Source: Xestospongia muta (Eukaryota; Porifera; Demospongiae; Haplosclerida; Petrosiidae). From it: DNA of 64,000 nucleotides. How positions within the stretch are numbered: the stretch's first letter is position 1; the number at the start of each line of letters is the position of its first letter. The stretch is taken from NCBI GenBank assembly GCA_963693285.1, contig OY848918.1:15002263-15066262 (forward strand), read 5' to 3'. Below, piece after piece: positions 35,501 through 50,500 of this stretch. Position numbers and translations under genes: made by a program. The notes under the pieces were generated by a model. That model saw only the letters and a program-made list of their open reading frames with translations, did not search any database and had not been told where the DNA came from.

Positions 35501-38500
35501 GTCACATAATTATCTTAAAAACTATTGAAATGTATCTTGGTAGCACGCATATACTCTTAGTCCCATACCACTGCCAGATTTAATTTTTTCTTCACACCTC
35601 CAACTTCAATAACTAAGAATAGAAATGTTGAGTTAATATATAAATTATATAACATCGGTGTAATGAGTATCAATATTGCATATTAGGAGAGTATTATAAA
35701 GAGAAATGTCTTATTATTTGATATGAAGATGACAGTTTTAAATTGATTTGACAATCTGTTTAAGTATGTAATTGGGCTGGGAAAAACAATTGGAAAAAGT
35801 AATTTAAGTTTGTAAAAGACATCAGAATTCTTTAATTTATATCTTAATTGTATGATTCTTATGACTAGTTTGTAATATTTCATTTAGATATGAGTTTACA
35901 TTGGCAGTGACTAATTCTGTGTTTACTATTCAAACACAAACAAGTACTCATACTCCAATACCACACAAAGCAATCAGGGTATGTTGTTGGTTTGAGTAAC
36001 CTTTAACTTCATTTAGTATTGCATGTAACATTAAAATAAATTGACACAAACAATAAAATTTTGGTGAAAACCATAAATTTGTGCAATTCTGTCTAGCCAG
36101 AGTTTTAGTTGCATTAAGTATTAATGTGTTATAATATAATGTATGTCATACAATCATGTTTGCTTGGATAAAAGTGAATTCCGTGTGTACAATTTTTATA
36201 TTAGAATTTTCCTTTATAGGGAGGGTCTGTAGTTCGTTTCCATAATGTGAAACTTGATTCTTACATTGCTGCAAGCAATGCTATTAAACAAAATAAAGTA
36301 ACGGGAGGTATGTAAAAGAGCAATTTTGTTGGTCATGACCACTTTTTAAGTCAGACACATGACTGTGGAATACAAATTATGATTTGTCTGATTTATTATA
36401 CACTTTATAATTAGTTGGAGCAAGAAAGAAAAGACTTCTTTATGATATACAGAGACAACCCCCTGTATCAGGAGACAGCTGGTGGCAACTAGAAAAGTTA
36501 TCAGATTCAAAACCATACCCAATGGATGGTATGTGAAATAGATTCTTGTATTATCTATTGTTAAGTTTATGTATTATGTGTTATTGGATTACATAATGAA
36601 CTTTACAATAGGCTCTCCATTCAAGTTCAATGAGAAATGTTGTATTAAACACATTCTTACAGAGAAATATTTAGTTAGTATAAAACCTGATGATAAAGAA
36701 TCTTCAAATATACAGGTTGGTCTTTTAACTATATTGTAATGACCATGTAGCATATTTGATTACTATTTATATTGTATTGTATGTAGCTAACTTTAATTGA
36801 CTTAGAGGAAGTTCATATGCCTGACAGCATGATTTTTGAAATCACGTCAGGGAATCCTAAAGAAGCAAGTTACTATATGCTATATTATATAATATATAAG
36901 TGTATTTTGTAGATGGACGATATCAGTGTAATTAAGAAAGGAAATCATATAAGATTGAAGCACTGTTTGCATGAGAAGTACTTAGCAATTAAAGGTAATT
37001 TTGAAATGATATTTTCAATATTTTTTGTGGTAAGGTTTTTCACTGACTATGACAAATATTGAAACTTTTAACTATATTGCTCCTATGCTAGAATTTACAG
37101 CTAATTATTGCTTTAAGGCTATTTAAAATCAAAGGTAATGTACCCATAGTAGTCCTCTCTTCCAGTTTTAACCCTTGAGTTTACTATTGTTTTATTCTAT
37201 TAAAGTGTCATGATAATTATATTACCACATATCAGCTTGATCTTAGGGTGTATTATATATGATTCTCCTTTCTTATTTAAGATGATTCCAGTGTTTTTCT
37301 CACTGATTCAGCAGAACAGAAAAAAAGTGGAAGCAAATGGTTTAATGTTAGTGTATTGATGATAAATTATAAGTATACATTATTTTGTTGAGAATAATAA
37401 CTATAAGATAATTGGATGACCTTTTGATTTAATAAGGTAGTTGATTCTGAATTTTTATGAGTCCTACATCATAAACACTATAGTTCCACATTCATACAGT
37501 ATATAGTTCCTTAGATTAAATTTAATAATAAATACATTATTAAACTAAATATCAAATGAATAAATTTTGCAGCTATGCCTTGTTGATGATCAGGGATTTG
37601 ATGAGACGTTGGAACTATTTAGAATTGATGAAGTAAGTAGCCTATTAATTAAAATAACATCAATTGGCATATGTATGTAGACTTTACTATGAGAATGATA
37701 TCAGAGCACACAGTAGAGATCATATTACCGTATACACTGTAGGTCAAACCAAAACATATGCATGCAATGTATTATGTGCTGAGTATGAAAACATTTCTGA
37801 GAAAATTCATGGAAACCTCAGAGTCCATGGTAAGTTGTTATATAATACGTTATACTATATATTTTAAGTCAAAATAAATTGATCTTTTTTTTCTTTCTAT
37901 TAATACACAATAACATGTATAGTATGAAATTTATTCATAGATATATTAGTTATGTTGAACTTACTTTCTCTTGCTGTATTAGCTTGACAAGCCTACAGAA
38001 GAACTCATGGCAGTTTTAGACAACTTAACTAAATGGATAGGAGAACCTTCTCTTGATCCAAAGACCAAAGTCAAAATGATGCGAAATACTCAGGTAGTTA
38101 GTGCTATGTTTGTCAGATTGACATGCAAGCAACTATTTTATTGTCTGATATATTAACTTTATCTGCAATGTATTTGTTTTAGGCTATACCCACTAACATC
38201 TTTATTGTTGTATGCATTAAAAAATTAAACTTCATACATTATTTGAACTTCAAACATATATGTTGTGTTATTAAATTAACCAACCAATGCAACATTCTTG
38301 TATAGGTATTTGATTTGTTGCTCCTGTTAATGTCTCAAAAACAGACAAGGTAAATAATGGCCTATACTATAAATTTAAGGATAGCAAAATGTTTTTTCAA
38401 TGCATGTATTATTTCAAACTTACGTTCTTTAAATAGTCTGAAGCTGATGAAGAAGGTGTCTCAAGTATTACTGTGTCTTACTAAAGTTCAGAGTCATAGA

Positions 38501-39897
38501 TCACACATGTATTTAGCTGAAAATGATGTGTTAGATATTTTGTTTGACAAAGTAAATATGTTTATTGTGAGAACGTTTGTGTTAAATAAAATATTTCATG
38601 TAGCTTGGATGTGGTGTTGATATTGAAAAAGTGTTAACTTCGCTGGTTGAAGATGAAAGGTCAGACATTTTGAATAGTAATCATGTATGCATGCTATAAT
38701 TATATAGAATTATTGAGTAATTAGCCTCACAGTGCGTGGGCTCATAGCAAGGGTACTGTAGTCTGTCAGTGTGTGTGTGTTATCCGGGAAAATGGCTTTG
38801 AACTGCCTCTAACTCGGCATTGGTAGCCATCAAACTGGAGTGGATGGTAGCAAAACTTCTGTACTTCTTAAGAATACTGCTAAAAGGAGCGTCAAACCTA
38901 CAAAAGGTTAAAAAGTCTGAAAAACCTATGAAAAAAAGTACAGCATTCAGTAAAAACTCGAGAATTAAATAAAACTTCCCGCATACAGCTTATGACATTT
39001 TCCAACTTTTTAATGTGAGAATTTTTACAAAAATACTCCTTTGGAAAGTTATGACAGTTTTACTAACTTTTGGCAGTTATCTTTGTCGATACATTGAGTG
39101 CAAACTAAAAATACTAACACCGTAGCTGTTATTGGAGAATCACTAACTTTTACTAAGAAGTTAGAAAGTATCGGACCTTTTGTCAATTAGAGTGCAAAGT
39201 ACCCAGTAGACGCACTAAATGGCAAAGCTTTTTTCCCTTTGATTGGAGAGAAATGCTGAGTCATCAATAATGATCTTGCGCATCACGTGAGATATCTCTT
39301 GTCTGTATTCTGTGGTATACGTCACTTGAGAAGGCTAAAAAGAATAAAGAAATTTGCTTGGTAGTGCCTTATGGTCAATTAGCTTCCAAATTGGCCAGTA
39401 ACTTGACTATCGTCTGAGTAAAGCTGAGCCATTAATAATTTACCATACCTTTAAGCTTGTGGAATGTTAAATGTACATGCACTCTGCATTCTGCAGTATA
39501 GATCTACACTGCCCACTGCAGCGAGGTTAACCACTTTAGTGCATTTCATTTCTGTTATGTAGTCAAATTGCAAAAATTGTGGTTGAAAAATTGGAATCAG
39601 GTGGTTCACTTGATCGGCTTCAAGAGCATTTAGTAAGTTTATGTCTAAGGCTAAGCAATAGTAATACTATCATAATTGTAATTTGTAACTTTACCAAGTA
39701 ATATCTTTAATAGGATGTAGCAGCTCTTGATTTGTTAAGCATGTTGTGCTTTACTGGTGGTCATCCTGTTAAAAGTCTACAAGGTAAAGGACCATTATAA
39801 AATTCCATTAAATTTGATTTCCTGTTTTCTATGTGTAGATGCAATTTGCAAGTCTTTTTTCACCAAAAATCAAAATCAAGTAAATGTTAATATATAT

Positions 39898-39953
<56 letters not shown>

Positions 39954-41464
39954 GTATGTGATGATTTTTAAACTTTCCTTAAATATATTATTATTGTCAG
40001 CATGATTTTCAGCTATTTTAGAAGAAATATGTGTTTCTTTATACTAGGAATACGTTTCTGTCATTTTTTATCGAACCGAACTATCTTGGTTTGGAAAAGT
40101 GGTGTTTACTGAAGTACCTCCAGATGCTGATAAAATCAATAGACAATATGTTGATTCTGTCTTTCCTTCCAAAGAAAAGAAGGGATCAAATTACATAAAA
40201 GAGCAGAACTTTTTTCTTGCACAAGTCAACCTTTTTAGCAGTATTTGTAAGGTATGTTCACTGTTATATAAAGATTACTGAAGATATTTAGCTTGTATTT
40301 ATCATTGATGTGATAGATGTCACTGTATTGATCAACCAGAAATGCTGTCAGTTGTTTGTTGCATATATATGCTTGTAAATAATTATTTTCTACCCCCTTA
40401 AAGGTATTCCTATATGTTCAATAATTTTGCATAGGGTATAAATAAGAATTCAATCAAACAAGTTAAGAAGTGGCTCCCTTTTGATGAAGACATGGCAATC
40501 CTAAAGAATGATGATATTCATCCATTAGTTCGATCAGCTTACTTGGACTTTGTTGTATCTGCATATCTTGATAGGACATTTCAAGAGAGAGGCATGGACA
40601 TACATGCTTTAACACAATGTTATGTAAGATTTATTCAATACACCTTATTTTGGTTGGGTTTTTTGTTATGCCAATAGGATACATTCTTAAATAAACAATT
40701 TATTATTTTGTTATAGAAATGGGATGAACTATCACTTCAGTCTGCATATCTACAGCCAGGTCTAGAAAGCACTAAAATCTTGAAAAAAGTTGAACGGGTA
40801 CAAGTGGAATACGTGGAATGGGTGCAAGGGCAAATACAAAAAAATAAAGTTAGTAATTTATTGCTAATATTTGATTGCCAGCTTACTGTTAACTAAGACT
40901 TTTAAATGACATTATACAGTTAAGTTTTTGCATGCCTCTATTAATATAGTGATGACTTACTATGTATCTGTATATTACACTAGCTTTAAAAATATGTGGT
41001 ATGTACTTCTTGATTCAACATATTCTTTAAGGGTTAAAATAACAAAAATTTTATTTTACTAAAGCAATTGAAAGTTCATGGACAGACTAGTGAAAATAAA
41101 CATCTAAGCAAAATGTTAGCAGCATTGGAACCATTGGTGACATATGGCTATTGTTGGGACATAGAAAAACAACCAATTGAACTTGAAAGTCTTGTGAATA
41201 TGCTAGATGGAAAAACTGACATTGGTATGTTAATTGTATGCATGTATTTGTAGGTTTTCAGTAACATGTTTATATTACTGACAAAATTGATTCGTTTATT
41301 TTACCAAAATATAATCATTCATAGGTTGCACCATAAGATACTGTGATGTAGTAAACATTACACTGTTTTCATGAGTAATGTACTGATTAATACCAGGAAT
41401 TGTATATATAATTAAGCATCTAAGATATGAACCTCAGGCTGTGTACCTCAGAACCATTATACGA

Positions 41465-41503
<39 letters not shown>

Positions 41504-44500
41504 CTATGTGTGTGTGTGGGTAATATCAGATATCAGGACCCCATAGCAATTCAAAATAGGAAGGAACGTTTCAAATATATTAATGTAAACCAAATTTGCT
41601 CTACTAAGTAGTGCTTAGTACATTTCACTCAAAACTATTTTATTCATAGGTACATATTGCCATGATGAAGACAGTGATAAGTCCATCATTGAAGTAAAAA
41701 TAAGGTATAATGCCTAATTATGAATTAAACACATTTGCAGAGCTTTAATTTTCTTGTTCATTGACATGTAAATTGCTACATGTAACTGAACATCACATAG
41801 TTTATCACTTGAAACAGGTGTATCAAATCAATTGTGTATCTCTAAATTAATTATAATATTGTTAAGCTAAGAGTTATAAGGATGACATTTTCTTGTAGAA
41901 TTGTGAAGCTGCTACATTTATTTTTTAAACAACTTTGTCAGATTGCCACAAAAGTAAGATTATAATTTACTTCCTGCATTATTTTTATTGTTCTATCATT
42001 TTCATTATGTAATTTCCTCTTTCATTAAGAAATTCCTTATTTTTTGGAAAGAAAATAATGACATCTTGTATGAATGTTTTAATGAAGGTGACTCAGGCTT
42101 ACATTTTTACCTACTTTTGTGGTGTGTTGATGCTAGACTATTTTATTCCATAATGATTGAGAATGTTCTTTTTAAAGGATATTTGATCATAATAAACTAG
42201 AGGAGTGTTTTGTAGAGAAAGGATACACTTGTTTTATTGAAGGTGACTATCTTGCTCAAATACTTCAAGATTTAATGAATTATGGAGATGAAGAACTAAG
42301 CATTTGCTGTGCCAAACTACTTTTTGACATTCATAAGGTAAAAAGTATAAGTGACTGTCTTATTCGTTACAATGTGCTTGTTGGTTACAATATATGATTT
42401 GTTGCATTCAATGATGTTTTAGGTAACGTGTGACCAAAAGTAATTATAGGATTGCCAAGCATGCTTAATAAATGATAAAGAAATTATATATTACTGGAAA
42501 AATGAGAATAGACAAAATGAATATAGATGGTAGATGGTGCAATAGTAAGACAAATGAAAAGGCACCCAGTTAAAATATTTTTATGATTTTTCTGTTTTTT
42601 AAAACACTTCTTTAAAATGATTCCTTAAGTGACATGACAGAGATTGGCAACAAGAGACACAACTCCAATAAACAACAAACTTCTTAGGAACTTTTAAAAT
42701 TATTCACTTCAAATAGTTTGCTTGAGACTACTATGTAGATATACACTGGCATTGATGGTAAAGGAACCACTGTTTTAACCCTTCATGACAATAAAGTCTA
42801 TAATTGTGACAACAGAAGCATTCTTTAAATGTCCTCATTATTTGTTGTATGTATGACTTAGCTATCATGCCTAAACATGAATACTTTATGTAACCTTGCT
42901 ACAAATTTGCCAGACCATTCAACAGTGTTCTTATCTTGTTGAAACAATGAAATAATGGGCTTCTTCTTGTAATACATTGCATTACATAACTGCATGTGAT
43001 ATTAAAATTTAATTCTGTTATACACTTATTAATAGAAAGAGCGTATACTTTTTGAAATGGCCCACAAATCTTATGTTGTTGGTAAAGTTGATGATGATAA
43101 AATGCATAAGTACATTTCCTTTTCTGAATCTGAGGCAGAGTATAACCATTTCCGAAAAATGATAAGAGGTTCTGATGAAGGTATGCTCTATAACTTTTAG
43201 TAAAGTATAGTGGATCAAGATGAGTTTTTCCTTTGCAGAACCAATGAGTGACAAAAATCAACCTTTTAAGGAAGAATTAAAATTTCTTCAAAGTTTAAAA
43301 ATGAAGTTTGTCTGTCAAATTGATGATACAGAGGTGAAACTTTGTAACCAAAACATTGCCTTTTCTACTGGTAAGTACAAAATGCATCATTATAAGTTAT
43401 TATGTTGATTGTTTATATCTAATCTCATGAATTGTATATACAAATATATCAAAGTTATGTTCTTATTTACAAGTGTACATGCACACATTTAAAAGATCAA
43501 TAGTTGATGGTTACATTAGTTATTAAAACAATCTACAGATTCATTTGATGATATTGTATTCTACAGGTATCTTTTCAGCTCTATTGACCTTCATATTAAA
43601 GTTTTGCCCAATTGATCCTGGAAAGGAAGAGACATTACTTAAAAGTGCTTGTGAAACACTTCAAAACATGTCTCGTGGAAATGACAGAGTAAATAGTTTA
43701 AATTATTTCCACATATGTAAAAACTATGATCATTATTTCAGGTCAAAAAGGAGATTTTTCATAATTTTGGAGACTTTTTAAAAGTGAAAACTGGAGTGGC
43801 ACCTGTAGCTCATTTATTAACTGAAGTGAGGATTAATTTAATTTATTGTAATTTTCAATCTTATCAACATAATTAAAAACTGATGTTATAAATATTGATT
43901 GATGATATTTGTAATAGATGATTATTTCAAGTAGTTTATTTCATTTCAGATTCTCACAGACAGTGTTGCTCTATGCAATCAGTTAATTGAAGGAGACATT
44001 AGACAATTATATACATTAGCTTGCACTGATGGTCCTGGCTATTCAGACTTTTTCACTACATTGGAGACTGTGATAAAGGTAACCATGTCGTATTACTGTT
44101 CAATAAGTTATATAATGACACATGCATATTCTCAGTACAAGTATACCTGGAATTCTGGTTAGGATAATTCCCAGATCAGTAAAAGAGCTATTTTCTAAGA
44201 TTATAATTTGTCCAAACTATATATATATATATATATCAGAATTAAATTTTTATTTCTATTTATATGATTACATATAATGTTTTATAAACAGCCTCAGAAG
44301 TTTGTACCTTCGGGATCTCCAGTTTTATACTTAAAAATCTATCAAGAGATGATTACCAGAACTTTTTCTGATACTCACCAAGATTATTTCAAAAATCTGA
44401 TGACAAGAAAAGACTTCGAACATAGAATGTTAATACTTAAAACTGTTAGTCCATTGACAAGTAACCAATATAACTTACATTAACTGTCACCCAACGTATA

Positions 44501-47500
44501 GAGAAAAGATGACTTTCCACTATTGATACAGTTACTCAGTGTGTCTAGTTTATTAGCTACTTGCTGTGAGGGAGAGTGTAGATTTGCTGAAGTTGTTTGC
44601 CAAGATATTTTCAGTTTAGAGGAGCTTCTTGCGTGAGTTAGCAACATTATGTGCTTATCATATCAATATATCAATTATAGCTTTTGTTTTGTATATAATA
44701 TTACTAACAGAGCTTGCTAGTCTCTATAAACTTTAACCTTCTTAAATAATGTCTTTCATTTCCTAACACCATGTATAATACTTCTTGTGCACAGAATAAT
44801 AACAGATGATGATGTGGATATTGATCGTAAAGAACCATTTTTTCGTCTCCTCATTTGGTCCTACATAATAACTGAAAAAGATTCTCTTTCTTCAGTAGAC
44901 AAATTGTCAAAGGAAGGGTGAGCTACCATATGATTTTCAAATCATTTCATTTTTGTCTCTTAACTTAGAAAATTCTGGAATCACATTCAAAAAATTGCAG
45001 AGGAAATGAAATCACTACCTAGGAAAATGCCAAAATACCATTTAAAAACTTTGCTCAGGAAATTATTTTCTCAACACCTTGTAAGGAAATTAACATCACA
45101 TCATGTGGGGATGTATATTGATTAATATCTATATCATTTACTTTTGCAATTATTAGACTAGTTTGTTAAAAAAATAGCTGTTTTAGTTAGTTCAAATAGA
45201 TTATTATATTATAGAAAAAGGTAATTATAAATTATTTCCTTTTCTAGAGCTGGACTGATACAATTTCTATAAATCAAAGGGATAAGCACTTTCCTGAACT
45301 GATTTATTTGGTTAACTGTCTAATTCCATTGGCCACTTCATTCTGTACAAAAGTAATGTCCTTTCAGCATTCTGAACTTACAAAAAGCAAATTCGAAGTA
45401 ATCATAGAAGATCGAATGAAAGACCTTGAAACTATTGGATCCACAGTTTTGGTAAGTATTCAAATAATATTAACACTGAGTCTTTCTATTGTATGTATTC
45501 ATTTATACATTATTTGAATGACTTGCATGAATTTGTATTATAGACACTCTTAAAAGATTATCCTCACATTTTTATGACAACTCAAGCTCAGACTACATTT
45601 TGGAAATCTTGTCTTGACAGCATTGAAAGTTTGGCACCTGAAATTTTGGAATACAATGTAAGTTGCTCAAACCATACTATATAAAGCCAGGGATCTACAT
45701 AACTTAATAATCCTCCATCATAGATACCAAGTGTGATGCACTAGGTATCAATGAGTTTTCATGGGTGAATAAATTTAGAAGATTCCATCAGCCAAGGTGT
45801 CTAACTATTTTAGACTATAACAATAGCATAACACAAACTATCCCAAACATTAATGGAACAATATAACATCTTAATAAAAGCATCCTGCAGATGATTAGGA
45901 GGACAAAAAGACCAGTATAGTTTAAATAATCTTACAAAGCACCTTTGTGGATACTCTGTATTTGAATGATGAATTAATTGTTTGGTTTTAGCCTACACCC
46001 TTTTAGACCACTAGGGTTATTTTGAGAAATATCTCCTTGGTTTACCTTAGTAAGCCTTTTTACCAGCTTTTCAATTAATACAACCTGTCAAGGATTGAGT
46101 CTTAGAGCTCAGTGTCTTGACAAGCTGTATCAATCTGGCTTAGGCGAGTAGTTAATAAAACTTAATCATGGAGCAAACAGGACATCAGAGTATCGATGTT
46201 GTATGCAGTTACAAAAGAACATCTGTTGGCTATTGTAATGGAGTTCAAGAAAGTAACACTGAAATAACTTTGCTACTTATAGAAACCAATAGTGGCAAGG
46301 TCTACCAATATCCTACAGCAATCTCTTTCAACTCATATCAAGTCACATATTTCATAACCTTTAGGGAGAAATTTCCCCATCAAAAAATCTTAAATCCCCC
46401 CTCCCCCCCCCCCAAAATAAAGCCACTGTTGTACTGTGAATCCTCAAACCTTTCTGCAAAAAAAAGAGTTATAAATTAATAGCTATCTTTTGAAATAAGA
46501 TGCTACTAAATCAATAAAAGAACAAAGTATTACATATTAATTTGCCAGATCATACTAAATATTTTTTAAAACAGGATAATGTGACATTTGATATGGATGG
46601 AGAATATAAGTCTTCGGAATTAGTGGACTATGAGGAAAAAATGACAGATGAGATTAAAACAAATAAAATGCTAAGATGGTATGTTTTTAACTACGAGGCT
46701 GTGTATAAGTGGCAATCTTCTGAGGATTTAGGTAAATATAATCAATACAATAATAATAGATCTGATGTATTTATGTGGATATCTAATGTTATAATAACAC
46801 TAATCTTTAAAGCTGTATGTATTGTTTGTTTGTACCTGAAATGATATGAAGTAAACTTAATAAATTTTTTATATAGATTTGTGTAATTCTGACAGTGTTC
46901 TACCTTGTGGCCAAAGTTTTAAAAATTTAGTTATGCTGTTTACTGATGATATTGAAGAATTTGATAAAGAGTATGCTGATAATTGCTTTGATTTTACATT
47001 TCTGTTTAATTGCAGCTCTAAATTGGAGAAAGCAAATTATCTCCTAAAGTTGCTAAGGTATATATATATTAGATCATCAAGAATTGCTGTTATTTTTTAT
47101 TGACATGCACTAGTGCCCTTTATAAGCCAATATGTCAGCAAACATATACTAGTATTGAAAGAGGTGAATTGACTACCACATTGCTTACAACATTACAAGT
47201 GCTATATGGAATCCCATATAACTCAATTGCAAAAATGTCTTTGGAAGATCATCAATGGAAGGAGTAAGCAATTCCAGTTTTATGTAGCTGTATTAGAAAT
47301 ACATAGCTCATTACATTTCTAAGGAGTGTTACTCTCTATTATATAAATGTAGGCATTATAAGAAACATGTAAAGCCACTTCAATATGGTCTCTGTAATTT
47401 CTGTGAAAATGTAAGTTAACAGATATCTACATGTATTTCTAATTCTTCATTGACTTTCTTAGGCAATATTATACCTTCCTCATTCAAATGATGACATTGC

Positions 47501-50500
47501 TGTACAAGTATTAGCCTTTTTTACAGCACTCTTATACAATGGTAATGGAGATGTTCAAGAGAAAATCTATGAACTCATAATTGAAGACTCAAATTTCTTC
47601 TTAAGGCTTCATAAACTAATCATCAGTGCTACATTTGACTTCAGTCAGGAATTTAAGTGAGTTAGTTAGCATCATACCTTGTCTAAGAAATAACAAATAC
47701 ATGTCTGTGATAAACACAACAATATTGTGTATATTGTGAATTTATGATAAATAAAGTGTAGATATTACTTTCTGTTTTATTAATTTTTTATTAATTATGC
47801 TCAGATATTTAGTGGTTAGTGCATCACCTTCAACTTATGTAAGTTATCAATTTAACTACATCACTTGTCATTAAGCACAGCTGTTAATATTGTGCATTTC
47901 TACTTGTTGTATAATTTTACTATGTTGATTAACAGACACTTAAAGAAAAAGGACCAGACTTTATGGCGGCTACCTCTGATTCAGATGTAAGATAAAAATT
48001 ATGCCAATGTTTATATTGTATAATGCCTTTTAACACATCTAGACAATTGACTTAAGAAGACGAGTGTCTTTACCTGATGTAAGCATCTTCGATGATGGCA
48101 TAATTGTTACTTACCTTTTTGCTGATTTTAATAATTTCTACAGAGTTATGATGGTGAATATTCACTCGAGGACCCTACATCATTTGACAAAAGTCATAAA
48201 AGTGTACCTCTAGCAGACAAAGAACTTGAACTAGTTGAAGTTGTAGTTGAAATGCCTACTGAAGATGACATTTTTGCTACAACCAAAAGCAGTGATAGTC
48301 TAGCACACAAAACTTGTGATATAGTAGACCACAAAACAGTAAAATTTGGAGATGAATTAGAAATTGTTCAAGATGACACATACACGAAACAAATTTCAGT
48401 AATTGCTTTGATGACAATTGCATGCGTGATTTATAATTATATCTTATATTTTTAGTTACTAGTTGATGAAAATTATGATCTGCAATGTCATCTCCATAAA
48501 ACTGAGACAGAAATAGAAACATGCCCTGTAAGTAATAATTTTCTAAGTCAATTAAGAAAACTTTAATAGGCTTTACTTATATTTTCTTGTAGATTGAAAA
48601 TAGTCTTGTGTTCATTCCAGAGGTCAGTCAACCAAGTATCATTTATGTCATGAACTAATCCATGACTACTATTGCTTGAATTAATTTAAATTTGTTCATA
48701 TTTAGCATCAACATTTTACCCATATTCCTCAAACATCATCTAGTCAAACAACTCAAGGTATACTTTATTAGAGTATTCAATACCTAAAGACACCAATACA
48801 TAATGTTTTATGAATGCAAATATTTCCTTTTTTAATTAATAATTATTATTTTGACAATAATTAAGTCTATTTATACACTTACATAGAAAAGCCTAAGAAA
48901 AAGAAGAAAATGTCTTCTAATGCACGAGGTTACTTCAACATAGCTGATGAAGGAGCCTTAAAAGCTGTTTGTCAATCAGTAAACTGAAATTTTAACTAGT
49001 CTGTGTTCATAATGGTCATAATTTCATGTAGGGAGATAGTAATCGTGATCATGAAGACATGATTGCTATTACTCGAATTACAATTGTTTTAGAACTAGTT
49101 GCTGCTATGACTGATGGTCAAAATAGAAAGATGCAAAATATTTTACGAAGCCAAAAGCATTGCTTTCCTGTAAGCTCAGGATTATCAGTGAGCATGTATC
49201 AGTAACGTCTTTGTTTAGAGCTTCAATATTGTTGGTGAAATTGCAGTCTTATTGCAAGGTCTTGCTGAAAACCCTGTTGTTAAAGACAAAACTATATTAG
49301 TGATGAAGAAAGCTATTCAAGTATTCTTACTTAAATAATATAATTCTATTTATGTCTTAACAGGCACTTATTGAGACATGTGCTGGTAACTATGACAACC
49401 AGCTTGTGGCAGTTAATGGTCAAGTTGTTGACTCTATAAATCTAATACTAAAACATTCTGTCAAGGTAATCTCTTGTAACTAACTACCTTTCATTTTACT
49501 TCTATTCTGTAATTGTACATTAACAAGTCATATTTCTTTGTCCTGGAGGATGCTACTGATGAAGTTCAAGATAGAATGATGCTTAAATTACAATACAAGG
49601 CCTTTGAGCTATTACAGGTGTTATTAGAAGAGACGAACAAAAGAAGCAAAGATGTTGCTTATTCAATTTACAAAGATTTGAGAGTAAATGAAGTCGTATG
49701 GAGAATGAAGGAATATTATGTGAGTATGTCATTATATACAATATACTAACAAATGGTTTAGTTATTATGTACTCTATTACCAAAATAACAGCTGTATCTT
49801 ATTTGAGCTTGCACACATGACCATTTAACATCAGCAAAATTGAAATTTTTATTATTTCTTTTTTTAATTTTAGCTTCTTCCAGAAACATCAAAATTGAAA
49901 AGTGGTGCTATGTTAAAGGCCTATCATGTGTTGAAGAGTATTACAGATCTTGTTAACATAAAATTTGAAAGATATGGTTAGCCATTTCTTCATCCCTTCA
50001 AATTATATACTATATCACTTGGGATAGTTACATGTGATGTTGATGATGATGATATGTGGACATTTGTGAAAGATTGGACATTGAACATTGAAGTTAATTA
50101 TACAACAAAGAATAATGAAGAGATTTTAACTAGTGTCTACTTTCCCTTTGATCCCAAGGTATATTCTTGTCAAATAATTCTTGCAACATTTTATAATAAA
50201 TAAATTGTTAAGTACATAAACTTGCACTTAATAAAGTACTTATCAATTAAAAATTATTTAATAGAACTGTTATTTTGTTTTATTGAGCACAATGTTATTA
50301 TCAAATGTATATTTAAATGCAGAGAAAATTATTAGATAATGACAAGGAGAAGATACAGTCTGACATCAAACGTGATACTCCAGAAGAGAAAGTAAAAGAT
50401 CTTTTAAATTGGATTAAATCTGTGCAGAAAAATGATGCCCACAAAGTAAGCATCATATGTACATTGTCTGACTTTGTTCTTCATGCAAGTGAACAGCAAA

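Noticed and set aside
39757..40005. Frame with an Ile-Tyr repeat.
   Set aside because: Produced by a TA microsatellite in an intron of gene B.
44440..44520. In-frame TAA in copy B after SNQYNLH, suggesting truncation.
   Set aside because: It lies in a 41-nt intron present in both copies; splicing joins ...SPLT to the KDDFPLLIQLL exon in phase.
46168..46479. 103-codon open frame in a ~0.9-kb intron of copy B.
   Set aside because: The matching sequence in copy A (about 16020-16320) has changes mostly altering amino acids, no start codon, and a stop. It also resembles no known family.
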